Under the pieces are notes generated by a model. It was not told the origin of the DNA. It was given only the letters and a program-made list of their open reading frames with translations, and ran no database searches. Position numbers and translations under genes: made by a program. 64,000 bases of DNA from an uncultured Methanomassiliicoccales archaeon (GTDB lineage: Archaea > Thermoplasmatota > Thermoplasmata > Methanomassiliicoccales > Methanomethylophilaceae), in contig CAKUXX010000007.1 in assembly GCA_934702355.1 (NCBI GenBank), forward strand, positions 62,001 to 126,000. Reading direction: 5' to 3'. Shown in pieces: positions 7,937-15,245 of this stretch. Positions within the stretch are counted from its first letter, which is position 1. The number at the start of each line of letters is the position of its first letter.

Positions 7937-9726
7937 TGGGAGCACCCGGTCCGAGATGGACCAGGGCCGAGAAGCCCAAGGACCTGGGCGCATCGGTGAG
8001 GAAACTGCTGTCCTACATGGGGCCGTACAGGAAGAGCCTGGCGCTCGGGATAGCGTTCACGCTTCTGAGCTCGTTCCTCTCACTCATAGGTCCGCAGTTC
8101 CTGTCCTCCATAGCGGACAGCATATCGTCATCCATCTCGACGGGGACGGGCGTCGACATGCGCTTCGTCACCTCCACGGGACTGTTCCTGCTTTGCATCT
8201 ACCTACTGAGCACGTTGTTCGCGACTTTGGAGCATTATGTCATAGGATCGACATCGGAGAAGGTCGGTTCCAAGATGAGGGACGACCTGTCCAAGAAGCT
8301 CGACAGGATCCCCATGGGCGTCCTGGATTCGGAGAGCACCGGGGACATCATGAGCAGGATGACCAACGACACGGACACCGTGTCCAACTCCTGCAGCGAG
8401 AGCATCAGCGTCACCGTGACGTCGCTCGTCATGCTCTTCGGATCGCTCATAATGATGCTCTACACCGAATGGAGGCTTGCCGTGGTCGCAGTCATCCCCG
8501 CCATCGCAGGATTCTGCATCATGTTCGTGGTCACCCGCCGCACCCAGAGGTTCTTCAACGCGCAGCAGAGGGACCTCGGGAGGATGAACGCGCTCATCGA
8601 GGAGACCTACTACGGACACGACATCGTCAGCCTGTACAATGCGGGCGGGATATCGAAGGAGCGCTTCACCGAGATCAACGACAGCCTGTTCAACAGCGCG
8701 TTCATGGCAAGGTTCATCACTGGTACGATGCCCCAGACGATGAACTTCATCAACAACCTCGGATACGTCATCGTGTGCGTCGTGGGTTCGATGATGGTCC
8801 TCCAGGGTTCCATCGGGTACGGGGTGATCGTTGCGTTCATAGTCTACGTGCGTCAGTTCACGCAGCCCATCGGCATGATCGCCGATTCAGTGGCGATGCT
8901 CCAGTCGGTCTCGTCCGCCTCCGAACGCATATTCGAGTTCCTCGACATGGAGGAGATGCCCGCCGAGGCGGCTTCGGAAGTACCATCGGAGATCAAGGGC
9001 AACGTGGAGTTCAGGGATGTGCACTTCAGCTACTCCCCCGACACGGAGGTCCTACACGGCCTATCATTCAACGTGAAGCCGGGGCAGAAGGTGGCCATAG
9101 TCGGACCGACCGGTTCCGGCAAGACGACGATTGCAAACATCCTTCTGAGGTTCTACGAGATCGATTCCGGGGATGTTCTGATCGACGGCACCCCCATCAG
9201 GAACATATCCCGCGAGCAGCTCCGCGGAATGTTCTCGATGGTCCTTCAGGACTCTTGGCTTTTCGACGGGTCGCTCAGAGAGAACATAATCTTCAACACC
9301 CCCGGCCTGACGGAGGATGATGTCCGCCGTGCCTGCAATGCCGCAGGACTCGGAGACCTCATAGATTCTCTGCCGAAGGGACTGGACACCGTGATAGGGA
9401 ACGGTTCAGGACTCTCAACAGGTCAGAGGCAGCAGATTACGATCGCCCGCTCCATTGTGAGGGATGCTCCGATGACCATCCTCGACGAGGCTACGAGCTC
9501 CGTCGACACCCACACTGAGAAGGCGATACAATCTGCGATAGATTCCCTGACCCGCGGCAAGACGTCGTTCGTCATCGCCCACAGACTGTCCACGATCAGG
9601 AATTCCGACCTCATATTGGTCATGAGGGACGGGAATATCATCGAAAGCGGTACCCATGAGGAACTTATGGCCGCAGACGGATACTACAAGATGCTCTACG
9701 ACAGCCAATTCGAAGGCTGCGAATGA
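7936..9726 (+). CDS. ABC exporter half-transporter, subunit with canonical Walker B
   Basis: A 596-aa partner of the preceding subunit, translated from a TGATG overlap. An N-terminal six-helix membrane domain is followed by an ATPase with Walker A GPTGSGKTT, canonical Walker B (MTILDEATSSVD) and switch His (IAHRLST). Its signature is LSTGQ rather than LSGGQ. In a heterodimer its LSTGQ would face the degenerate site of the first subunit, and its intact Walker B/His would pair with that subunit's ISGGQ, giving one competent and one degenerate site. An AT-rich non-coding region follows. Confidence 0.93.
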   Translation: MGAPGPRWTRAEKPKDLGASVRKLLSYMGPYRKSLALGIAFTLLSSFLSLIGPQFLSSIADSISSSISTGTGVDMRFVTSTGLFLLCIYLLSTLFATLEHYVIGSTSEKVGSKMRDDLSKKLDRIPMGVLDSESTGDIMSRMTNDTDTVSNSCSESISVTVTSLVMLFGSLIMMLYTEWRLAVVAVIPAIAGFCIMFVVTRRTQRFFNAQQRDLGRMNALIEETYYGHDIVSLYNAGGISKERFTEINDSLFNSAFMARFITGTMPQTMNFINNLGYVIVCVVGSMMVLQGSIGYGVIVAFIVYVRQFTQPIGMIADSVAMLQSVSSASERIFEFLDMEEMPAEAASEVPSEIKGNVEFRDVHFSYSPDTEVLHGLSFNVKPGQKVAIVGPTGSGKTTIANILLRFYEIDSGDVLIDGTPIRNISREQLRGMFSMVLQDSWLFDGSLRENIIFNTPGLTEDDVRRACNAAGLGDLIDSLPKGLDTVIGNGSGLSTGQRQQITIARSIVRDAPMTILDEATSSVDTHTEKAIQSAIDSLTRGKTSFVIAHRLSTIRNSDLILVMRDGNIIESGTHEELMAADGYYKMLYDSQFEGCE

Positions 9727-9810
9727 AACACACGGGCCCGACCCGTAACCTTTCCCCCATACCCTCTTTTTTCTCTCATTTATATTATAATATACTATAG
9801 TAATATTGTA

Positions 9811-9840
9811 TTACAAACATTACATACGAATGTTATTATA
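9811..9840 (+). promoter_or_regulatory. 30-bp operator/promoter element, copy 1
   Basis: Structure: ttACAAACATTACA, four variable bases, AATGTTATTATA. The AACATT/AATGTT arms form an inverted repeat, and the right end supplies a TATA box. It is identical to copy 2 (10008-10037) at 26 of 30 positions and to copy 3 (51630-51659) at 24 of 30. Confidence 0.7.
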
Positions 9841-10007
9841 TTACTAAGCGTGTTTCAATTCTGAAAATGTCAATTTGAAAGATCAGCTCAAAATCCATGA
9901 AAAATGATGGCAATTCACGACAATTTCATGATTTGTGCCTCAAAAATGAGATGTGTAAATCGAAAAATTAAACAAAACCATAACATTCATTACAATCATA
10001 TACAACA

Positions 10008-10037
10008 TTACAAACATTACAAGTCAATGTTATTATA
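10008..10037 (+). promoter_or_regulatory. 30-bp operator/promoter element, copy 2 (NYN operon promoter)
   Basis: Same element as at 9811, differing only in the four central bases. Its TATA part (ttattata, 10030-10037) predicts transcription start near 10062, giving a ~25-nt leader that contains the ribosome site for the NYN gene at 10088. Confidence 0.72.
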
Positions 10038-10087
10038 CCCTAAACCCTATAAATTCCATGCACATACCGTATGTGCAGGAAATCAAA

Positions 10088-10678
10088 ATGGAAGAAATAC
10101 AGCGTGCAGCGGTCTTCATAGATCTGAACAACGTCGAAGAGAGCATCAAGCAGTACAAAGAGAGCGGAATGTTCCTGGATTACTCCAATCTTGTCAATTC
10201 CGTGACCGAAGGGATGGAATGCAACAGCGTTCACGTCTATGACTGCATTCCCGCCAAGGAGAATGACTCCTTAGATCATCTCCATCAGAGATTGGAAGCA
10301 GCCAACTATGAACTCGTTCTGAAGAGACCGGCTCCGGTCGAGAACAACATGAACCGCACCTGCACCCAGAAGGAGGTCGACACATCCCTCGTGGCGGATG
10401 TGGTCTCCATGGCCTACGAGGACAAGTACGACGTTGCGGTGATAGTATCCGGAGACCGCGACATGCGCCCCGCAGGGGACTGTATAGAGAGGATCGGGAA
10501 GAAGGTCGTCTACGCATCGTTCTACGACGTCATGTGCCCCGACCTCAGGGACAAGGAAGGCAGCATGATCCTCGATGATTTGTACATCCTGGAGGCAACT
10601 GACTACTCGATACAGCCCAACAACGACAGTGTTGCTACCCATGCTCTCTTCACGGAGGTGGCTTCCGATGTTTACTAA
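10088..10678 (+). CDS. NYN-domain (PIN-like) ribonuclease
   Basis: A 196-aa protein with a NYN/DUF88 (LabA-like) fold: AVFIDLNNVEES at the N-terminus (Asp12) and VIVSGDRDM at residues 119-127 (Asp123, Asp125), followed by the GKKVVYASF strand. These acidic residues form the metal site expected of PIN-like RNases. A start at 10058 is open, but Met 10088 follows aggaaatc with normal spacing. The 3' end overlaps the next gene by 11 nt, so translation is probably coupled. It heads a three-gene operon with a coiled-coil protein and a Cas4/RecB-like nuclease. The RNA substrate is unknown. Confidence 0.85.
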   Translation: MEEIQRAAVFIDLNNVEESIKQYKESGMFLDYSNLVNSVTEGMECNSVHVYDCIPAKENDSLDHLHQRLEAANYELVLKRPAPVENNMNRTCTQKEVDTSLVADVVSMAYEDKYDVAVIVSGDRDMRPAGDCIERIGKKVVYASFYDVMCPDLRDKEGSMILDDLYILEATDYSIQPNNDSVATHALFTEVASDVY

Positions 10679-11675
10679 GACGTACTGTTCCACGAAGAAC
10701 CTCGGCAAACCGGTGAAGAAGACCAAGAAGAATGAGGGGAACATGAAGGATATGGGACCCAGAGCACATTCCCTAATAAGCATAGAATTGACATTCGAAG
10801 AATGCAACGGGACCCTCGTGGCATACTGTGGCGATTACAAATACACACTGTCAAGCGATACACATCATGAAGTGAAGGCCGGTCAGACATGGAAATGCTA
10901 CGTTGCCACAGTCGACCGCACCATGATACCTACTGCATTCCCAACTGAGTTTGTATCCGAGGCTGCCGAACCCGAAGAGGCGACCGCTACGGAAGAGATC
11001 GTCACAGATATCTCCGATATGCCCGAGAACCTTGTGGAAGATGCTGACATAGGTGCTCCCAAAGTACCGGAAATCGTTGCGGAAGACCCGATATCCGAGA
11101 TCGAACAGACAACTGCGGTCCCGGAAGAGATCGTTACAGGGAAGACGAAACAGACGATCAGGAACCTGACCGCAGAGAACGAGAAGCTCACCAAGGAGAA
11201 CGAGAAGCTGAAGGAAGATCTGATCAGGTATGAAAGGACCAACAAGGAACTGTCCACCCAGGTCAACAACCTCAACTCCAAGAACTCCACGTTGAACATC
11301 ATGAGCAATGAATCCAAGATGCAGTCGCAGGATGAGAAGATAGAATCCTTGGAACTTGAGGTCAGACTGCTCAGGGAGAAGCTCCAATCGCTCGACATCG
11401 ACGACCTCGCCGTCGTGGCCCGCCATCCCGTGGTCCCCAAGGCTACCCTGACCGGACCTTCGACGATCTGCTGCACGGTTCTGAAGGACGGACCCCATAC
11501 GATCCTCGTCAGTCCCCGTCTGAAGAGCATACGCATAATCCCCGATGCCAACGGAAAGGTGAAATGCACTGATAAGACGATACGCATCAACTGCATCAGC
11601 GGATTCTCCAATTACAGCAGCGTCAGACCGCTGAATATCACGATAGAAGACGATGTCGTCAACATCCGCCTCTGA
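10668..11675 (+). CDS. Coiled-coil protein of the NYN operon, unknown function
   Basis: 335 aa and not recognised. The N-terminal ~85 residues look like a small beta-rich domain (ELTFEECNGTLVAYCGDYKY). Next comes an acidic, Pro/Ala/Thr-rich linker (about 95-155), a clear heptad coiled coil (about 157-245, with NEKLTKENEKLKEDL) and a compact C-terminal domain from about 255 to the end. The start is ATG 10668, with GGAGGTGG at 10653-10660 as ribosome site, inside the end of the NYN gene. The layout suggests a dimerising scaffold linking the NYN RNase and the downstream nuclease. That role is inferred only from gene order. Confidence 0.75.
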   Translation: MFTKTYCSTKNLGKPVKKTKKNEGNMKDMGPRAHSLISIELTFEECNGTLVAYCGDYKYTLSSDTHHEVKAGQTWKCYVATVDRTMIPTAFPTEFVSEAAEPEEATATEEIVTDISDMPENLVEDADIGAPKVPEIVAEDPISEIEQTTAVPEEIVTGKTKQTIRNLTAENEKLTKENEKLKEDLIRYERTNKELSTQVNNLNSKNSTLNIMSNESKMQSQDEKIESLELEVRLLREKLQSLDIDDLAVVARHPVVPKATLTGPSTICCTVLKDGPHTILVSPRLKSIRIIPDANGKVKCTDKTIRINCISGFSNYSSVRPLNITIEDDVVNIRL

Positions 11676-11684
11676 GGTCACAAC

Positions 11685-12461
11685 ATGACAAAATACTCCA
11701 ATACAAGACTGACGCAGTTCGAGAACTGCCCCTACGCATACGACCTGAAATACAACCAGAAGATTGAGTCCCCGTTGAATACGGTGGAGGCCTTCATGGG
11801 CTCCAGGGTCCACGAGACCCTCGAGAAGCTCTACACGGACCTTCAGAACGACAAGATGGATTCCCTCGAAGAGCTGCTGGCCTACTACGACGATCGCTGG
11901 TTCCAGGAATTCGACCCAGAATACGTGATCAACAGCTCCAAGTACTCAGATGATGAGCAGATGGAGATAGGGGAGGAATGCATCTCCCTCTACTACAAGT
12001 CGAAACATCCGTTCGACGAGATCTGCATAGCCGGACTAGAGACCGATGATGAGCTCCAGCTCCCCGACGGAAACACATATTCCGTCAGGATTGACAAATT
12101 CGGATTCAAAGACGGGATCTACTACGTTTGCGACTACAAGACCTCATCCTGGATGAAATCCCAGTCCGATGCCGACCACGACAGACAGCTGGGGATGTAT
12201 GCGCTGTGGGTCAAGAGGAAGTACGGCATGGGATCGCGCGTGAAGATGGTATGGCATATGCTGAAGTTCGGCGAGGATGTCGTCTCCGAGAGAAGCTCCG
12301 CCGATCTTGAGAACTGCGAGAAACAGGTCGTGGAACTCATATCCCAGATAGAGTCCTGCAAGGACTGGCGGACCAACAAGGGCCCGCTCTGCGACTGGTG
12401 CGCATACAGGGGCATGTGTCCTGAATTCAAAATCGACGATTCGGACGAGGAACTGTTCTGA
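11685..12461 (+). CDS. PD-(D/E)XK nuclease, Cas4/RecB-like, with Fe-S cysteines
   Basis: A 258-aa Cas4/AddB-type nuclease. The active-site elements are visible: His43 (GSRVHETLEKLY), Asp137 (SVRIDKFGF) and Asp150-x-Lys152 (VCDYKTSS). Cys15 (FENCPYAY) plus Cys236, Cys239 and Cys245 (CDWCAYRGMC) form the four-cysteine pattern that holds a 4Fe-4S cluster in Cas4 and AddB. It lies 9 nt after the coiled-coil gene in the NYN operon. No cas1, cas2 or CRISPR array is nearby, so it is probably not a spacer-acquisition Cas4. Related in layout to the degenerate protein at 21997. Confidence 0.9.
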   Translation: MTKYSNTRLTQFENCPYAYDLKYNQKIESPLNTVEAFMGSRVHETLEKLYTDLQNDKMDSLEELLAYYDDRWFQEFDPEYVINSSKYSDDEQMEIGEECISLYYKSKHPFDEICIAGLETDDELQLPDGNTYSVRIDKFGFKDGIYYVCDYKTSSWMKSQSDADHDRQLGMYALWVKRKYGMGSRVKMVWHMLKFGEDVVSERSSADLENCEKQVVELISQIESCKDWRTNKGPLCDWCAYRGMCPEFKIDDSDEELF

Positions 12462-12500
12462 GGGTCAGATATTTACAACGGGACCACATAACATGATTCC

Positions 12501-12683
12501 ATGAAAGGACCTTTGGTGACTGCGGCAGTCATTCTGGCTAGTATGCTGATCATCCTGTCTCTGCTTATATCCGTCCTCCCGGACATGGTATATGAGATAG
12601 GCACAGTGGCCGCCGTCATCGCAGTCGCGGTCGTGATCGTCCTGATCCTGATCCTTGTACGCACGAGGAGAGCGGTTGAATGA
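12501..12683 (+). CDS. Small two-helix membrane protein
   Basis: A 60-aa protein that is almost entirely two membrane helices (about residues 5-27 and 32-53) with a basic C-terminal RTRRAVE. No family recognised. A TATA-like atatttaca at about 12469-12477 lies 25-30 nt before the ATG. Its stop overlaps the start of the ArsR gene by 4 nt, so the two are probably co-translated and it may be the membrane output of that regulator. Function unknown. Confidence 0.65.
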   Translation: MKGPLVTAAVILASMLIILSLLISVLPDMVYEIGTVAAVIAVAVVIVLILILVRTRRAVE

Positions 12684-13030
12684 GCGACGAACACAGCGGA
12701 TCCTGCGGTGCGTACGCCACATCATCGGAATCTGCAAACCCTTCAATGCCAGGTCCGTCGGTCATCGACGACCTGGCAGATTTCTTCAAAATATTCGGAG
12801 ACTCCACCCGCGTGAGGATACTGCTTGCTCTGGACAAGGGCGAGATGTGCGTCTGCGACATCAGCGAGACGCTCGACATGAGCATGTCCGCCATATCCCA
12901 TCAGCTGAGGATATTGAAGGATGCCCGCCTGGTGACCAACAGGAGGGACGGCCGCACGATGTACTACAGGCTGTGCGACGACCACATCAAGATTGTGCTC
13001 GAGACCGCGTTAGAGCACATGAACGAGTGA
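12680..13030 (+). CDS. ArsR/SmtB-family winged-helix regulator
   Basis: A 116-aa dimeric repressor type. The DNA-recognition helix is MSMSAISHQLRILKDARLV, followed by a beta wing (RRDGRTMYYRL). It carries an EMCVCDI motif close to the ELCVCDL metal/arsenic-binding motif of ArsR proteins, plus one Cys near the N-terminus (GSCGAY). Overlaps the small membrane protein by 4 nt. It is followed by a 150-nt gap containing three CGAAATTCG-type palindromes and the Hsp70 operon promoter, so it is a candidate controller of that operon. The inducing metal is not determinable. Confidence 0.9.
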   Translation: MSDEHSGSCGAYATSSESANPSMPGPSVIDDLADFFKIFGDSTRVRILLALDKGEMCVCDISETLDMSMSAISHQLRILKDARLVTNRRDGRTMYYRLCDDHIKIVLETALEHMNE

Positions 13031-13042
13031 TTCCGACCCTTC

Positions 13043-13174
13043 TACGAATTCCGAAGAATGGCTCTGATCAATCTTCGGCGGCGTCGTGTCCTGTCCGACA
13101 GTTTTCGAAATTCGTAGTGCAAACTGACCTGTCACATTAATATTAAAATATCAACAACATGATACGAAATTCGA
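13043..13174 (+). promoter_or_regulatory. Hsp70-operon promoter with three palindromic sites
   Basis: Three related 12-bp sites: TACGAATTCCGA (13043-13054), TCGAAATTCGTA (13105-13116) and TACGAAATTCGA (13163-13174). The last two contain the perfect palindrome CGAAATTCG. They are spaced 62 and 58 bp apart. An AT-rich TATA region (taatattaaaata) lies at about 13138-13150, so the third site covers the predicted transcription start. A weak inverted repeat (CCGAAGA/TCTTCGG, 13051-13078) may end the arsR transcript. Confidence 0.6.
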
Positions 13175-13180
13175 TGGGAC

Positions 13181-15232
13181 ATGAAGGTAGGAATTGACCT
13201 CGGAACAACGTACTCTGCAGTTTCTAGATATGACACTAAGACAAGCAAACCTGTGATCATCCCGAACACATTCGGAAAGGACATCACCCCTTCCGTAATC
13301 TGCTTCCTCGACGACGGCGACATCCTCATCGGAGAAGATGCCAAAGACATGCAGTCCGGCGGTACGGGAGTCAACGCCGCCGCATTCAAGAGGAACATGG
13401 GCGACGGGACCACGGTCGTGAGCTTCAACGGAAAGGACTACACCTCCGAGGAGCTCAGCGCCATGCTTCTCAAGCACCTCATCGAGGGTGCCGAGAAGAC
13501 CACGGGCGAGAAGATCACCGAGGCGGTCATCACAGTGCCTGCCTACTTCAACGATTTCCAGAGGACCGCCACCATCCGCGCCGGAGAGGCATGCGGAATC
13601 AAGGTCCCGAAGATCATCAACGAGCCCACCGCGGCCGCCATCTCTTACGGATACAAGCACTCCAGCGACAAGACCGTCATGGTCTACGACCTCGGAGGAG
13701 GAACATTCGATGTCACCATCGTCAGGATCTCCAAAGGTAACATCGAGGTCATCGGAACCGAGGGTAACCACATCCTCGGAGGAAAGGACTGGGATGCTGC
13801 CATTGTCAAGTACATCTGCGACCAGTTCATCGACGAGTACGACGTCGATCCCAGGGACGACCCTGCCACCAAGAACGAGCTGATCGTCGCGGCAGAGGGT
13901 TACAAGAAGACACTCTCCATCGCCGAGAGCGTCCTCATCAACCTGAACTACGAGGGATACAGCGCCAAATACACCCTCACAAGGGACGAGTTCGAATCCA
14001 TGACCGAGCACCTGCTCTCTGCCACCAGGGACGTCTGCACCAGCCTCATCGGCGATCTCAGCATGTCCTGGACCGACATCGACGAGATCCTCCTGGTCGG
14101 AGGATCCACCAGGATGCCCGGAGTCGCTAGGTTCCTCGAGAGCCTCACCGGAAGGCCCGTCATGACCCACTCCGACACCGACCTCGCAGTCGCCAAGGGT
14201 GCGGCCATCACAGCCGAGCTCTACTGCAGCAACGCCACCGGACTCAGGGCCATGCAGGTCGCAGACGTGACCGCCCACAGCCTCGGAGCCCTCTCCGTCA
14301 GCCAGGACGGCAAGAGATACGTCAACGAGATCATGATCAAGAGGAACTCCAAGGTCCCCGCCACATTCCGCAAGCAGTTCCAGATCAAACAGGGCAACAT
14401 GACCGACAAGATCGAGGTCTACACCCTCCAGGGAGAATCCAGGGTGCCCCTCGACTGCAGCATTCTCGCAAAGGTCGTCATCAGCGGATTCTACAACAGG
14501 GGACAGGGAGTCGTCGTCGACATCGAGTACAACTACGATGAGAACGGAGTGGTCAACATCACCGCGTTCCAGGACGGAGAGCCCCTCCAGGTAGTGGCCG
14601 AATCCGTTCCCGAGGACGTCAGGTGGATGGGAGGAAGCCCCGAGGACAACCGCGGAGACACCGACATCCTCAAGAACATCGCCATCTGCGTCGACCTCTC
14701 CAGAAGCATGGAGATGGGTCCCGCAGGCGAGGTCCTCCCGATCGACGCCGCAAAGCAGTCCATCCACGACTTCGTCACCGCCCTCGAGGGAGACAACACC
14801 TACTTCTCCCTCATCGGATTCGGAGACAAGATCAAGGTGGTCCAGGAGCTCACCAACGACTCCCGCAGCATCCTCGGCTCCATAGACGACCTGAAGGTCA
14901 AGATGGTCGGAAGAGGAACAGACGCAAGTCCTCTCGACACCGCCCACATGATCCTCTCCGGAAAGCCCGGAGTCGGGATCATCGTCGTTCTGACCGACGG
15001 AATCTGGGGAAAGAAGGACAAGGCCGTCGAACAGGCGATGAGCTGCCGTTCCGACAACATCAAGATCATAGCCGTCGGATTCGGCGAGGCGGACACCTCG
15101 TTCCTCAGGCAGATCGCCACAGTGGAGCAGGGCGCATTGTACACGACCATCGACAGGATGGGAGAGACGTTCGGCACGATCGCCACAGCCATCTCGTCCG
15201 GACAGATGGGAATAGTCGCAAAGAACGAGTGA
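13181..15232 (+). CDS. Hsp70 ATPase fused to a C-terminal von Willebrand A domain
   Basis: A 683-aa protein. Residues 1-~375 form an Hsp70 nucleotide-binding domain (GIDLGTTYSAV, NEPTAAAISYG, YDLGGGTFDVT, LVGGSTRMPGV). About 376-480 resemble the substrate-binding beta domain, without the alpha-helical lid. About 498-683 are a vWA domain with an intact MIDAS motif (DLSRS, Asp505/Ser507/Ser509; later GTDAS and VLTDG). It should be a cytosolic ATP-driven chaperone whose vWA part grips a partner through a metal ion. First gene of a five-gene operon. Hsp70-vWA fusions are not housekeeping DnaK; the specific role is unknown. Confidence 0.9.
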   Translation: MKVGIDLGTTYSAVSRYDTKTSKPVIIPNTFGKDITPSVICFLDDGDILIGEDAKDMQSGGTGVNAAAFKRNMGDGTTVVSFNGKDYTSEELSAMLLKHLIEGAEKTTGEKITEAVITVPAYFNDFQRTATIRAGEACGIKVPKIINEPTAAAISYGYKHSSDKTVMVYDLGGGTFDVTIVRISKGNIEVIGTEGNHILGGKDWDAAIVKYICDQFIDEYDVDPRDDPATKNELIVAAEGYKKTLSIAESVLINLNYEGYSAKYTLTRDEFESMTEHLLSATRDVCTSLIGDLSMSWTDIDEILLVGGSTRMPGVARFLESLTGRPVMTHSDTDLAVAKGAAITAELYCSNATGLRAMQVADVTAHSLGALSVSQDGKRYVNEIMIKRNSKVPATFRKQFQIKQGNMTDKIEVYTLQGESRVPLDCSILAKVVISGFYNRGQGVVVDIEYNYDENGVVNITAFQDGEPLQVVAESVPEDVRWMGGSPEDNRGDTDILKNIAICVDLSRSMEMGPAGEVLPIDAAKQSIHDFVTALEGDNTYFSLIGFGDKIKVVQELTNDSRSILGSIDDLKVKMVGRGTDASPLDTAHMILSGKPGVGIIVVLTDGIWGKKDKAVEQAMSCRSDNIKIIAVGFGEADTSFLRQIATVEQGALYTTIDRMGETFGTIATAISSGQMGIVAKNE

Positions 15233-15245
15233 TCGGGGACCACAT

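Larger units (their letters stand above)
9727..10087. other. AT-rich intergenic region before the NYN operon
   Basis: A 361-base stretch far richer in A+T than its surroundings. It carries two copies of a 30-bp operator/promoter element (9811-9840 and 10008-10037) and a run of acattac repeats just before the second copy (about 9990-10020). A short open frame begins near 9904, but its composition and its overlap with the NYN gene make it doubtful. The first promoter copy would transcribe this region, so a short RNA is possible. Confidence 0.7.

Noticed and set aside
9780..10040. CRISPR-like repeat array
   Set aside because: Only two 30-bp copies 197 bp apart with TATA architecture and no regular spacers; these are promoter elements, not CRISPR repeats.
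9904..10242. Open frame in the AT-rich leader of the NYN operon
   Set aside because: Overlaps the NYN gene in another frame, has no ribosome site and switches composition halfway; more likely non-coding leader.
11685..12461. True CRISPR Cas4
   Set aside because: The fold and Fe-S cysteines fit, but there is no cas1, cas2 or array; it belongs to a NYN operon instead.
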